This document shows, piece by piece, positions 18,942-28,028 of a stretch of 64,000 bases of DNA. Numbering within the stretch: position 1 is the first letter of the stretch; every line of letters begins with the position of its first letter. The notes below the pieces were generated by a model. It made no database searches and had not been told where the DNA came from. It saw only the letters and a program-made list of their open reading frames with translations. The position numbers and the translations under genes are program-made. Origin of the DNA: Algoriphagus sediminis (GTDB lineage: Bacteria > Bacteroidota > Bacteroidia > Cytophagales > Cyclobacteriaceae); assembly GCF_030403435.1 (NCBI RefSeq), contig NZ_JAUEPH010000001.1, positions 310,001-374,000 of the forward strand, given 5' to 3'.

Positions 18942-19555
18942 AGAGCGGTGGTAGTTGGGTTGTTCTCTTTTTGGTTTTTGTAGGCTTTCCTTCCTTTCTC
19001 GGTAAATATTCCGTGGAGAAAATGATCCATCATCTCAAGCTGAATATCTGCGATATTTTTATCTCCTTCCATAAATTCCCGAGACTCAAATACACTATTG
19101 ATTTGATTTACTCGAACTCTGGAGAGAATATCACTATCAATTTCTGGCCTGAAATAACCTAGCTTCTTCCCCTTCTCAAGAACATTTACAATATCTTTTC
19201 GAATTACATTTTCTTTGAAATCTTGGAAGATTGCCCAGGTTTGCGGAAAATACTTTTGGATTTCAAGGATGACCATGGGATTCATATTCGTAAGTCTTTC
19301 CCTCATAGCCTTGGAGGTATAAACCAGATTTTCAATCACTCCATCTTCCCCGTCCAGAATATTCTCAAGATGCTCGTGATCTTGGTCCAACATCCTCTTG
19401 AAGGCTGAATTCACCAAATCCTTTTTATCCTGGAAATCCTGATAAATAGTCTTCTTCGAAATACCTACCTGCCTGGCAATATCATCCATGGTCACGTTTC
19501 TAACCCCTAATCGGGTGAACATATCCGTGGCTGTTTCCAATATTTTATCTCGCAT
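18938..19555 (-). CDS. TetR family regulator of the efflux operon
   Basis: A 205-residue TetR protein; MRDKILETATDMFTRLGVRNVTMDDIARQVGISKKTIYQDFQDKKDLV is a textbook N-terminal helix-turn-helix, followed by a helical ligand domain. As first gene of the operon, overlapping tolC by four bases (ATGA), it very likely represses its own promoter and releases it on binding a pump substrate (inference). A promoter with an inverted repeat placed around the -33/-7 spacer lies directly upstream. Confidence 0.92.
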   Translation of the reverse strand: MRDKILETATDMFTRLGVRNVTMDDIARQVGISKKTIYQDFQDKKDLVNSAFKRMLDQDHEHLENILDGEDGVIENLVYTSKAMRERLTNMNPMVILEIQKYFPQTWAIFQDFKENVIRKDIVNVLEKGKKLGYFRPEIDSDILSRVRVNQINSVFESREFMEGDKNIADIQLEMMDHFLHGIFTEKGRKAYKNQKENNPTTTAL

Positions 19556-19575
19556 ATCTCCGCTAATTTCGAGGC

Positions 19576-19612
19576 CAAAACTATGGAAACTAAAGAAGAG
19601 TTCAAAGTTTCC
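19576..19612 (-). promoter_or_regulatory. Promoter and probable TetR operator of the efflux operon
   Basis: On the minus strand TTTG (-33) is followed after 19 bases by TAGTTTTG (-7), an exact match to the Bacteroidota promoter pattern, about 21 bases before the tetR ATG. An inverted repeat GGAAACT-N14-AGTTTCC (plus strand 19585-19612) overlaps the -33 element and fills the spacer, the expected place for an autorepressor. Confidence 0.7.
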
Positions 19613-19703
19613 TCAGTTTTTTACAGAAATTTTATATTGACTTAACATTAAAATTATTCGAAATGCAGTTTTCATATTTTAAAATATCATATTTCCCAAA
19701 ATT

Positions 19704-19731
19704 TAATTTTGCTTCGCAATCGATTGCGAAG
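19704..19731 (+). promoter_or_regulatory. Promoter -7 box with 20-bp palindromic operator candidate
   Basis: TAATTTTG (19704-19711) is immediately followed by the perfect palindrome CTTCGCAATCGATTGCGAAG (19712-19731), 27 bases before the hydrolase ATG. The palindrome would cover the transcription start. No -33 TTTG is seen. A shorter AT-only palindrome (19674-19687) lies upstream. Confidence 0.6.
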
Positions 19732-19758
19732 TAATTTCTACTCAATTAACTTTAGAAA

Positions 19759-20550
19759 ATGAGTTTTCATTCAAGCCCTTGGGGTAAGCTTCACTACTTA
19801 AGGAAAGGTTCAGGACCAAACATCACCTTAATTTTCCATGGTTTCGGTCAAACCCATAAAGACATGCTTCCTTTGGACAAAATCAGAAAAGAAAAAGACT
19901 CCTTTATTTATATAGATATGTTTTACCACGGCAGGTCCATTTGGCAAAATTCCGAGGTACTTCTGGATAAGGAAAAGTGGAAAATCTTAATCGAAAGTCT
20001 ATTGATGGAATTGGAGGCCAAAAGTTTTAATCTAATTGGCTTTAGCATGGGTGGTAAGCTCTCCTTGCTCACCTATGAATTAATTCCCAATCGGGTCGAA
20101 AGAATGATACTTCTTGGACCTGACGGAATTAAAACAGGAAAGTGGTACAACACGTCCAGTTATCCAGATTTTTTCAGTCCTGCTCTCAAAAGAGTGGTTT
20201 TCAAACCACAAAGAGTTTTTGCAATCACCAAAGGCCTAAAAAAAGTTGGAGTACTTGATAAAAGCATTTACAAATTCGTAACCACACAAATGCAGAGCCG
20301 ATCCAAACGGGCACAGGTCTATTTTGTGTGGAAGGTATTCGGCAGAATCCAATTGAACATAGGTAAAATCATCCGCGAAGCCAGAGCCAAAAAAACGCCT
20401 TTTGATTTATTCATTGGGGAATTTGACGCTATGATCACCCTGTCAAACGTAGAAAAATTCTCAAAGAAAATTCAACAACTAGAATTAAAAATTCTTCCTG
20501 TTGGCCATGGTGATTTGATTGAAGCCGTGGCGGAAGACCTTAGAAAATGA
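19759..20550 (+). CDS. Alpha/beta hydrolase
   Basis: A 263-residue cytoplasmic hydrolase. The oxyanion motif HGFGQTHKD (about residues 27-35), the nucleophile elbow GFSMGG (Ser96), a likely acid residue in LFIGEFDAMI and His in LPVGHGDLIE near the C-terminus complete the triad. A cap region with several aromatic and basic residues lies between about residues 130 and 200. The substrate is unknown. It stands alone behind its own promoter with a long palindrome; 88 bases separate it from purL. Confidence 0.85.
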   Translation: MSFHSSPWGKLHYLRKGSGPNITLIFHGFGQTHKDMLPLDKIRKEKDSFIYIDMFYHGRSIWQNSEVLLDKEKWKILIESLLMELEAKSFNLIGFSMGGKLSLLTYELIPNRVERMILLGPDGIKTGKWYNTSSYPDFFSPALKRVVFKPQRVFAITKGLKKVGVLDKSIYKFVTTQMQSRSKRAQVYFVWKVFGRIQLNIGKIIREARAKKTPFDLFIGEFDAMITLSNVEKFSKKIQQLELKILPVGHGDLIEAVAEDLRK

Positions 20551-20610
20551 CCAGGAAACAGATAGCTTAAATCCCTCTTTTTAGCTCTTCCATCTCAGGG
20601 TACAAATCCT

Positions 20611-20618
20611 TACCTTTG
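20611..20618 (+). promoter_or_regulatory. Predicted -7 box of purL
   Basis: TACCTTTG matches TAnnTTTG and ends 20 bases before the purL ATG. Confidence 0.5.
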
Positions 20619-20638
20619 CGACTTATCAAAACTGGCAC

Positions 20639-23600
20639 ATGATTTTCTTCTTTGAATCCCTAGAAAAACGAATTTTTGCTGTAGAATCCGGTAATGAATT
20701 TTCCCCGGAAGACCTCGAAAAACTTATTTGGCTCTTTGGTGGGGCCCAGCAAATCAAAGCAGAAGCTGTAGGTGGAAAGTTTTCTGGCCCCAGAAAAGAA
20801 ATGATTACTCCCTGGTCCACTAATGCAGTGGAAATAACCAGAAATATGGGATTAGAAGGAATCCTAAGAATTGAAGAATTTCTTCCCATTCAAGAAGGTG
20901 AAGAAATCGACCCCATGCTTCAAAAGGCTTACGAAGGACTAGATCAGGAAGTCTTCAAAATTGACCTTGATCCTGAGCCAATCAAAAATATCGAGGACAT
21001 AGCAAGCTATAATGAAAAGGAAGGTCTCGCACTGAGCCAGGAAGAAGTTGACTATTTAATCGATGTTTCAAAGCAATTGGGGAGACCGCTTACTGATTCA
21101 GAAGTTTTTGGATTTTCCCAGGTCAATTCCGAGCATTGTCGTCACAAAATCTTCAATGGAACATTTATCATCGATGGAGAGGAAAAGCCCAGCACCCTTT
21201 TTCAGATGATTAAGGAGACTTCAAAACTTAACCCCAATCGGATCGCTTCTGCTTATAAAGATAACGTGGCGTTCGTAGAAGGACCAAAAGCCCAGCAATT
21301 TGCTCCAAAAACACAGGATAAGGCAGATTTTTTCGAAACCGATGAAATTGACACAGTAATCTCCCTTAAGGCAGAAACTCATAACTTCCCCACCACAGTG
21401 GAGCCATTTAATGGAGCGGCAACTGGAGGGGGTGGAGAAATCAGAGATAGAATGGCAGGAGGTACAGCCTCAATTCCTTTGGCTGGAACAGCCATCTATA
21501 TGACTTCTTATGCCAGAACCGAGGAAGGCAGAAGCTGGGAAAAGAATCTGAAGCCCAGAAAGTGGCTTTACCAAACACCAATGGATATTCTGATCAAAGC
21601 ATCTAATGGAGCTTCAGACTTTGGGAATAAGTTTGGTCAGCCACTAATCTGTGGGTCAGTTTTGACTTTCGAGCATGAGGAAGAAGGCAAACATCATGGC
21701 TTTGACAAAGTGATTATGCTGGCAGGGGGTGTTGGCTATACCAACGCTAAATACACAAAGAAGAAAAACCCTAAACCAGGAGATAAAATTATCATCATGG
21801 GTGGTGATAATTATAGAATCGGGATGGGTGGCTCTGCAGTTTCTTCCCTGAACACAGGTGAGCTTTCCAATGCTCTGGAATTGAATGCAGTTCAGCGTTC
21901 TAACCCGGAAATGCAAAAGAGAGTAGCGAATGTGATTCGGGCTATGGCCGAAAACAAAAACAACCCAATCGTCTCCATCCACGATCACGGTGCGGGTGGC
22001 CATTTAAATTGTCTTTCTGAACTGGTAGAAACTACCGGAGGTACGATTCATATTGACCAGCTACCTGTCGGGGACCCCACTCTTTCTGCAAAGGAAATAG
22101 TGGGTAATGAGTCTCAGGAAAGAATGGGATTGGTAGTGGGTGAAGAGGATATTGACAAGCTTAAGACGATCTCCGAAAGGGAAAGAGCTCCATTTTATGT
22201 GGTGGGAGAAACCACAGGGGACATGCACTTTAAATTCGAAAACCAGAAAACAGGTGAAAAGCCTGTAGACTGGAATCTCGCTTACATGTTTGGCTCCTCG
22301 CCAAAAACCATTCTGGAGGATAAAGCACTAAAACCCAATTTTTCGGATGCAGAATACGATGGAAATCAAATCAAATCTTATATCAAAGAAGTCCTTCAGC
22401 TTGAAGCTGTGGCTTGTAAGGATTGGTTAACCAACAAAGTGGATAGATCTGTAACTGGACGGGTAGCAACCCAACAAACTGTGGGAGAGATACAGCTGCC
22501 TCTGAATGACGTTGCTGTAATGGCTTTAGATTTTACTGGTGAAAAAGGGATAGCCACTTCTATAGGTCATGCTCCTGTGGCCGCTTTGGCTAATCCTGAA
22601 GCGGGCAGCAGACTTGCGATAGCCGAAGCTTTGACCAATTTAGTTTTTGCGCACATTCAGGATGGACTAGCTGGAATTTCATTGTCCGCTAACTGGATGT
22701 GGCCAGCCAAAAATCCTGGCGAAAATGACAGGCTTTATCGAGCTGTGGAGGAGGTTTCCAGATTTGCCATCGAATTGGGAGTAAATATCCCAACTGGTAA
22801 GGACTCATTGTCAATGGCTCAAAAATACCCAGATGGCAAAACGGTCTATTCCCCAGGAACAGTAATCATTTCCACTGTAGGTGAGTGCTCCGATGTGAAA
22901 AAGACAGTTCAAACAGCCCTGAAACCCGCCTATGGTAGTCGTATTCTGTACATTGATATGTCCCGAGATGAATTTAAGCTCGCTGGTTCAAGTTTTTACC
23001 AGGTCTTAAATAAGGTGGGGAATGAACCACCAACCGTTCAAGACCCTATTTATTTTGCCGAAGCATTCGAAGAAATTCAAGATTTGATCGATCAAACATG
23101 GGTACTTGCTGGGCATGATATTTCAGCTGGCGGATTGATTACCGCAATGTTAGAAATGTGCTTTCCTTCCAAAGGAGTGGGTCTTTCAGTGAACCTCGAA
23201 AGAATTGGAGAGAGTGATATTTCCAAGGCCCTATTTGCGGAAAATCCGGGAGTTTTGATCCAGGTAGCTGATGATCATGCTGTTGAAGAATTACTGGCAG
23301 AATCAGCTATTGATTATGTGGAATTAGCGACGGTTACTGATTCAGGAAGAATTGATTTTGAAGGTCTGGATCTCTCACTTGATGTGGAAGAAATGAGAGA
23401 TATTTGGTTCAAGTCCAGCTATCTTTTAGACCGAAAGCAAAGTGGAGAAGTGCTTGCCAAGGAGCGATTCGAAAACTACAAAAAACAACCTCTATCCTTT
23501 TATTTTGCCAAAGGCTGGAAAGGAGATTTAGCGAGTTCAGAAATCGATCCTTTTAGAAAAACAGAGGCTAAAGCCAAAGCTGCAATCATAAGAGAGAAAG

Positions 23601-24319
23601 GAGTAAATGGCGACAGGGAAATGGCTTATGCCTTGTGGTTGGCAGGTTTTGATGTGAAGGATGTTCACATGACTGATCTGATTTCAGGCAGGGAAAACCT
23701 TGAGGATGTTCAGATGATCGTTTTTGTGGGAGGTTTCTCAAACTCAGATGTTCTCGGATCCGCCAAAGGCTGGGCAGGTGCCTTCCTTTACAATCAAAAA
23801 GCCAAGCAGGCTTTAGATAACTTTTATGCTCGAGAAGACACTCTTAGCCTTGGTGTTTGTAACGGATGCCAGTTGATGACAGAACTTGGTTTAATCACAC
23901 CTGAGCTTTCAGAGAAGCCGGCTATGCTTCATAATGAAAGTCATAAGTTTGAATCTGCTTTTGTCAATGTGACCATTCCAGAAAATAACTCTGTGATGCT
24001 AGGAAATCTTTCTGGACAGAGATTGGGTGTTTGGATAGCACATGGAGAAGGAAAATTCTCTTTACCCGGAGATAAGTCAAACTATAATTTTGCTATGAAT
24101 TACAGTTACGAGGCTTACCCTGGAAATCCAAATGGATCCGATTATGCTACCGCCGGAATTGCATCTAAGGATGGAAGACACCTGGCAATGATGCCTCATA
24201 TCGAGCGAAGCCTAAAACCCTGGAACTGGCCGCACTATCCTGCAGATCGTTCTGATGATTTCACTCCTTGGTTGGAAGCATTTATAAATGCCCGAAAATG
24301 GGTTGAAAAGCACAGTTAA
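20639..24319 (+). CDS. purL: Phosphoribosylformylglycinamidine synthase (single-chain)
   Basis: A 1226-residue single-chain FGAM synthase, the fourth step of purine synthesis, converting FGAR and glutamine to FGAM with ATP. The N-terminal PurS-like part is followed by the synthetase domains (SQVNSEHCRHKIFNG; TVEPFNGAATGGGGEIRD; SIHDHGAGGHLNCLSELVE) and a C-terminal class I glutaminase with the nucleophile Cys in LGVCNGCQLM (about residue 1073) and the His/Glu motif MMPHIERS near the end. The length agrees with the large PurL type. It is monocistronic and ends in a strong terminator. Confidence 0.97.
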   Translation: MIFFFESLEKRIFAVESGNEFSPEDLEKLIWLFGGAQQIKAEAVGGKFSGPRKEMITPWSTNAVEITRNMGLEGILRIEEFLPIQEGEEIDPMLQKAYEGLDQEVFKIDLDPEPIKNIEDIASYNEKEGLALSQEEVDYLIDVSKQLGRPLTDSEVFGFSQVNSEHCRHKIFNGTFIIDGEEKPSTLFQMIKETSKLNPNRIASAYKDNVAFVEGPKAQQFAPKTQDKADFFETDEIDTVISLKAETHNFPTTVEPFNGAATGGGGEIRDRMAGGTASIPLAGTAIYMTSYARTEEGRSWEKNLKPRKWLYQTPMDILIKASNGASDFGNKFGQPLICGSVLTFEHEEEGKHHGFDKVIMLAGGVGYTNAKYTKKKNPKPGDKIIIMGGDNYRIGMGGSAVSSLNTGELSNALELNAVQRSNPEMQKRVANVIRAMAENKNNPIVSIHDHGAGGHLNCLSELVETTGGTIHIDQLPVGDPTLSAKEIVGNESQERMGLVVGEEDIDKLKTISERERAPFYVVGETTGDMHFKFENQKTGEKPVDWNLAYMFGSSPKTILEDKALKPNFSDAEYDGNQIKSYIKEVLQLEAVACKDWLTNKVDRSVTGRVATQQTVGEIQLPLNDVAVMALDFTGEKGIATSIGHAPVAALANPEAGSRLAIAEALTNLVFAHIQDGLAGISLSANWMWPAKNPGENDRLYRAVEEVSRFAIELGVNIPTGKDSLSMAQKYPDGKTVYSPGTVIISTVGECSDVKKTVQTALKPAYGSRILYIDMSRDEFKLAGSSFYQVLNKVGNEPPTVQDPIYFAEAFEEIQDLIDQTWVLAGHDISAGGLITAMLEMCFPSKGVGLSVNLERIGESDISKALFAENPGVLIQVADDHAVEELLAESAIDYVELATVTDSGRIDFEGLDLSLDVEEMRDIWFKSSYLLDRKQSGEVLAKERFENYKKQPLSFYFAKGWKGDLASSEIDPFRKTEAKAKAAIIREKGVNGDREMAYALWLAGFDVKDVHMTDLISGRENLEDVQMIVFVGGFSNSDVLGSAKGWAGAFLYNQKAKQALDNFYAREDTLSLGVCNGCQLMTELGLITPELSEKPAMLHNESHKFESAFVNVTIPENNSVMLGNLSGQRLGVWIAHGEGKFSLPGDKSNYNFAMNYSYEAYPGNPNGSDYATAGIASKDGRHLAMMPHIERSLKPWNWPHYPADRSDDFTPWLEAFINARKWVEKHS

Positions 24320-24339
24320 AATCCCATACCTTAAAATTA

Positions 24340-24370
24340 AATCCCCGGAGATCAATTCTGGGGATTTTTT
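24340..24370 (+). terminator. Intrinsic terminator of purL
   Basis: Perfect 7-bp stem AATCCCC / GGGGATT with a 13-base loop, followed by a T run, about 20 bases past the purL stop. Confidence 0.85.
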
Positions 24371-24433
24371 GTTTAGAAATAATTGAGGAAAAAATATACT
24401 TTAATCAGGTTGCGAAAATTGTAATTTAGCCTG

Positions 24434-25162
24434 ATGGAAGAAAGGGAAAATAAAAAATCCTCCAGCATCAGGAAAAAGAAAAGCTGGAGAAAATATGGTC
24501 TAGAGTTTCTTTCGATTTTTATCGCCGTCATATCCGCATTTGCTTTAGAAAATTGGAGACTCGCTAATCAGGAAAACCAATCAGAAACCAAAATATTAAA
24601 AGAAATAGCTAATGGATTGGAAGCCGACCTATCGGACACCAGACTCAATATGGCCGGACACGAAAATGGAATAAAAGCGGCGGTTTTCTTTCTGGATTTA
24701 CTAGAGGATAAAGTTGAAAATCCTGACTCTACAGGGATTTATTTTCACTACTTATTAAGAGATTTTATCAGTATCCAAAACGTAGCGGGATATGAGACTT
24801 TGAAGTCAAAAGGCTTAGAGTTAATCAAAAATGATAACCTCCGTCTAGAAATAATTTCGCTGTATGAATATGATTACAGTTCCCTGAAAAAGCTGGAAGA
24901 GGAGTATCTTGAAATGCAATTCTTTCAAAGTTTCTTTCACCAGATTAATTCCATTCTATCTCCCCATTTTTCTTTTAATTCTGAGGGAAAACTCTCAGGA
25001 ATCAAAACCCCTCTAAACCTTACTTCCAAGGAAAAAAACCTAATAAAGACTTACCTCTGGAAAATAAAACTGAACCGGGAATTCATATTAAATTTTTACA
25101 AGAATCTTGAAAACCGAAATGAATCCCTCCGGCAAAATATTCTTAAGGAATTAGATGAATAG
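24434..25162 (+). CDS. Membrane-anchored protein with large soluble domain, DUF6090-like
   Basis: A 242-residue protein with a basic N-terminus (KKSSSIRKKKSWRKYG), one membrane segment (LEFLSIFIAVISAFALENW, about residues 26-44) and a long charged helical domain. The arrangement of basic tail, helix ending in EN-W and a helical soluble part resembles DUF6090 proteins of Bacteroidota; the assignment is from pattern only. The function is unknown. A small NTF2-like gene follows after three bases, so the two are likely co-transcribed. Confidence 0.6.
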   Translation: MEERENKKSSSIRKKKSWRKYGLEFLSIFIAVISAFALENWRLANQENQSETKILKEIANGLEADLSDTRLNMAGHENGIKAAVFFLDLLEDKVENPDSTGIYFHYLLRDFISIQNVAGYETLKSKGLELIKNDNLRLEIISLYEYDYSSLKKLEEEYLEMQFFQSFFHQINSILSPHFSFNSEGKLSGIKTPLNLTSKEKNLIKTYLWKIKLNREFILNFYKNLENRNESLRQNILKELDE

Positions 25163-25165
25163 CTG

Positions 25166-25543
25166 ATGTCAATCGAAAAGAACAAACAAAATGCAATTGC
25201 CTTTTATAAATTAGCATTTGAAGGTAATCCAGCGGAGGCAGTGGAAAAATATGTTGGCGATGAATATATCCAGCATAATCCAGATGTAGCGGACGGATTA
25301 CAGGGTTTCATCGATTATTTCGATCGAATGCAAAGGGAGTATCCTGATAAAAGCATTGAATTTGTACGAGCCGTAGCTGAATGCGATCTGGTGGCTTTAC
25401 ATACTCATCAGATTTGGCCCAAAAATGAGGAATACATCACCATGGATTTTTTTAGATTTGATTCAAACGGAAAGATTTGTGAACACTGGGATTCCATCCA
25501 AAAAATCCCCAAGCAATCGGCTAACCCTAATACTATGTACTGA
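25166..25543 (+). CDS. SnoaL-like / NTF2-fold protein
   Basis: A 125-residue protein of the SnoaL/NTF2-like fold: KQNAIAFYKLAFEGNPAEAVEKYVGDEYIQHNPDVADGLQGFIDYF, then FVRAVAECDLVALHTHQIWP and MDFFRFDSNGKICEHWDSIQ. The YIQHNP and EHWD motifs are typical of the polyketide-cyclase-like SnoaL group, many members of which are annotated as predicted ester cyclases without known substrate. No signal peptide. It is three bases behind the DUF6090-like gene. Confidence 0.82.
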   Translation: MSIEKNKQNAIAFYKLAFEGNPAEAVEKYVGDEYIQHNPDVADGLQGFIDYFDRMQREYPDKSIEFVRAVAECDLVALHTHQIWPKNEEYITMDFFRFDSNGKICEHWDSIQKIPKQSANPNTMY

Positions 25544-25670
25544 ATACTGTTTTATTCCCTGGTTTACTTCAAAGTAACATTGAGCAATTCTGAAACGTAG
25601 ATTCATAAAATTGACAGTCTAACCGACGCTGATACATTATAATTAAGAAACCCAAAATCAACTTTTTACC

Positions 25671-26594
25671 ATGGATAGAATCAATCTAGCTTTGGACTGG
25701 ACACCAAACATTAATCACATCGGATTTTTCATAGCCCGGGATAAAGCCTTTTTCGCAGAACTTGATTTAGAAGTTCATATCTCCGATCCTTCTTTTGATA
25801 ATTATGCCATTACCCCCGCGAAGAAGGTTGAGTTGGGTATTGCCGATTTTGCCCTCTGTCCTACCGAGAGCATCATAAGCTACCAGACCAAGAAAAAAAC
25901 TTTTAAACTCATTGGCGTCAGTGCAATCCTTCAGGAAGATTTGAGCGCCATTGTGGTTTCCAGTGATTCGGGTATTCAGTCTCCCAAAGACTTGGATGGC
26001 AAAAGTTATGCTTCCTATCAGGCACGATATGAGGATGAGATCGTTCGTCAGATGATAATAAAAGATGGTGGAATGGGTGCACTTGAACTCCATTATCCGA
26101 AAAAACTTGGAATCTGGGAAACTGTGACCAAAGGGCAGTTCGATTCAACCTGGATATTTCTGAATTGGGAAGGTGTGGAAGCTGAGCAAAAGGGAGTGAG
26201 TTTACGCAGCTTCAGATTAGCAGATTATGACATCCCTTATTCCTACTCACCGATTTTGGTTACCGATGAACAAAACCTTCGAAATCGAGAGGATGCCTAT
26301 CGAAGGTTTATTCAGGGGTGTAAAAAAGGCTTTCTCCATTCTGTAAGTAATCCAGAGGAGTCCATCCAAATTCTTAGAAAATATTTACCCCCTAGAGACA
26401 GAGATATGGATTTGGCAAAATGCCTTGAAATCACTGCTCCTCATTTTGGAGACAAGTCCAATTGGGGATTGATTTCAGAACAAAAAATGAAAAGCTTTCT
26501 GGACTGGATTTATGAACATAAACTGGAATCTAAAAAGCTCAATGTGAGAAACCTTTATTCCAATTCGCTTCTTAAAGCTAAAAGCAACTCATGA
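25671..26594 (+). CDS. NMT1/THI5-like periplasmic-binding-fold protein without signal peptide
   Basis: A 307-residue protein starting MDRINLALDWTPNINHIGFFIARDKAFFAELDLEVHI, the signature of NMT1/THI5-type binding proteins. Such proteins usually bind pyrimidine thiamine precursors or similar small molecules for ABC uptake, or in yeast (Thi5) synthesise HMP phosphate. Here no signal peptide or lipobox is visible and no permease or ATPase gene is near. The region equal to the Thi5 PLP-lysine/histidine segment reads ADFALCPTESIISY, with neither residue, so Thi5 chemistry is unlikely. The stop overlaps the start of the next gene (ATGA). Confidence 0.78.
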   Translation: MDRINLALDWTPNINHIGFFIARDKAFFAELDLEVHISDPSFDNYAITPAKKVELGIADFALCPTESIISYQTKKKTFKLIGVSAILQEDLSAIVVSSDSGIQSPKDLDGKSYASYQARYEDEIVRQMIIKDGGMGALELHYPKKLGIWETVTKGQFDSTWIFLNWEGVEAEQKGVSLRSFRLADYDIPYSYSPILVTDEQNLRNREDAYRRFIQGCKKGFLHSVSNPEESIQILRKYLPPRDRDMDLAKCLEITAPHFGDKSNWGLISEQKMKSFLDWIYEHKLESKKLNVRNLYSNSLLKAKSNS

Positions 26595-27133
26595 ATAAAA
26601 GTGTAAAAGCGGCTATCTTGATGGTTCTCACTCTCCTTAGCTGTCAAGGCAATAAAGTGGAAGAGGAAAAAATCATTTCAATTGCAGCTAAAAAAGAAAA
26701 ACCTTATCGCTGGGTGGATGACATCCAAGCTAATCCAGATTTAGATAACCCCTCTTTTGAAGTTTGCTATTCAGACCTCACTACCAAACAGTATTTTAAT
26801 TTAGGTTTCGGGACCCAATACGAGGGAGAAAGACCTGAGATTTACAGAATGTTTGAGGAGAATTATACTCCTGTGGATAATGATCAAAGTGGTTGGATCA
26901 GGATTCGTTTCATCGTGAATTGTAAAGGAGAAACCGGAAGGTTCCGGGTACTTAGCTCGGATGAAAATTACAATGAAATGGAGTTTGACCCTCAGATTAT
27001 AAATCAGCTCCTCGATATCACAAAGTCTATGGATGGATGGAAAATCCTACCAAATACTGAAACCCCCATAGACTATTATCAATACCTTATTTTTAAAATG
27101 GATAAGGGTAAAATCCTCGAAATTCTACCATGA
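26591..27133 (+). CDS. Lipoprotein with TonB C-terminal-like domain
   Basis: A 180-residue putative lipoprotein: MNKSVKAAILMVLTLLSCQG gives Cys18 as the lipidation site. The segment SGWIRIRFIVNCKGETGRFRVL followed by helix text and MDGWKILPN resembles the TonB C-terminal fold (strand, strand, helix, W-x-P). There is no proline-rich linker or membrane helix, so it is not a normal TonB. Translationally coupled to both neighbours by ATGA overlaps (26591-26594 and 27130-27133). Function unknown. Confidence 0.65.
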   Translation: MNKSVKAAILMVLTLLSCQGNKVEEEKIISIAAKKEKPYRWVDDIQANPDLDNPSFEVCYSDLTTKQYFNLGFGTQYEGERPEIYRMFEENYTPVDNDQSGWIRIRFIVNCKGETGRFRVLSSDENYNEMEFDPQIINQLLDITKSMDGWKILPNTETPIDYYQYLIFKMDKGKILEILP

Positions 27134-27951
27134 AAACCCTTTTCACATTCCTTTTAGCTTTCTTCATTTCGATTGGAACTTTTGCTCAGGTAAACTGTGA
27201 GGCTTACAAATACATGGGAGATAGCCTAAAGTACGAAGCTTGTAAAGAAGCAGAAAAAAGGGCAGGCCACTATCAATTTAGCTATGAATATCAAAATGCC
27301 CTTGATAAAGCTTTGGCCATAGATTCCACCTTCTCGGATGCTTATAAATATAAATCCACAGCCTATCTGAAGGCAGGTAATTTTATAGAGTGGAAAAAGT
27401 TAATGGATAAAGCAGTGGAGCTTGATCCTGAGTCACATCTCTTTTATCGCGGATGGTGTAGATTCCAATTTTTCAGAGATTATAAAGGGGCCATTGAAGA
27501 CATAGAGAGGTTGGATAGTCTGGCGGATTACGATATAGGTTTTGGACAAAATGGCTACTACCATCTTCAAACTACTCGGGCTTTATGTTATAAGCAGATT
27601 GGCCAGCAGGCCAAAGCCATTTCCATTTTTGAATCATGCCTTGATGATCCGGAATTCATTCATGGACCATACTTCTATGTTCATCTTGGGGTTCTTTATC
27701 TTGAACAAAAGTCCTTTGCGAAAGCAGAAAAATATCTACTTCTCCAGCAGGAAGAAAATGATCTAGCAGAAAATAGATTTTATCTCGCAAGAGTCTATCT
27801 GGCACAGGGAAGAACCGCGGATGCTTTATCAAATCTGGAGATAGCCAAAGAAAAGTATGAGAATGGTTTGAGCTTTTTTGATCCCTACGGTCCCCAGGTT
27901 GATCAAATTTTCTTGGAGGATATTGAGACTGCCCTGGCAAGCCTAAAATAG
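27130..27951 (+). CDS. Secreted tetratricopeptide-repeat protein
   Basis: A 273-residue protein with signal peptide (KTLFTFLLAFFISIGTFAQ) followed by TPR-like helices: ALDKALAIDSTFSDAYKYKSTAYLKAGN, KLMDKAVELDPESHLFYRGWCRFQFFRDYKGAIEDIERL, HLGVLYLEQKSFAKAEKYLL, and FYLARVYLAQGRTADALSNLEIAKEKYENG. Probably a periplasmic protein-interaction scaffold. It is the third member of a coupled trio with the NMT1-like and TonB-C-like genes. Confidence 0.78.
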   Translation: MKTLFTFLLAFFISIGTFAQVNCEAYKYMGDSLKYEACKEAEKRAGHYQFSYEYQNALDKALAIDSTFSDAYKYKSTAYLKAGNFIEWKKLMDKAVELDPESHLFYRGWCRFQFFRDYKGAIEDIERLDSLADYDIGFGQNGYYHLQTTRALCYKQIGQQAKAISIFESCLDDPEFIHGPYFYVHLGVLYLEQKSFAKAEKYLLLQQEENDLAENRFYLARVYLAQGRTADALSNLEIAKEKYENGLSFFDPYGPQVDQIFLEDIETALASLK

Positions 27952-28028
27952 GCTCCCCTACTTTCAGTGAAGGGAAACCTATTCATTTGAAGGTTTTATC
28001 TTCTATATTGGATTTAAGTTATTTCGAA

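Noticed and set aside
19674..19687. AT-only palindrome ATATTTTAAAATAT
   Set aside because: Such AT runs arise easily in this AT-rich intergenic region; kept only as a note beside the stronger 20-bp palindrome.
25544..25670. TPP riboswitch in front of the NMT1-like gene
   Set aside because: I looked for the CTGAGA and conserved 3' helix motifs and did not find them.
25671..26594. Thi5-type HMP phosphate synthase
   Set aside because: The Lys and His that supply PLP chemistry in yeast Thi5 have no counterpart in the aligned segment ADFALCPTES.
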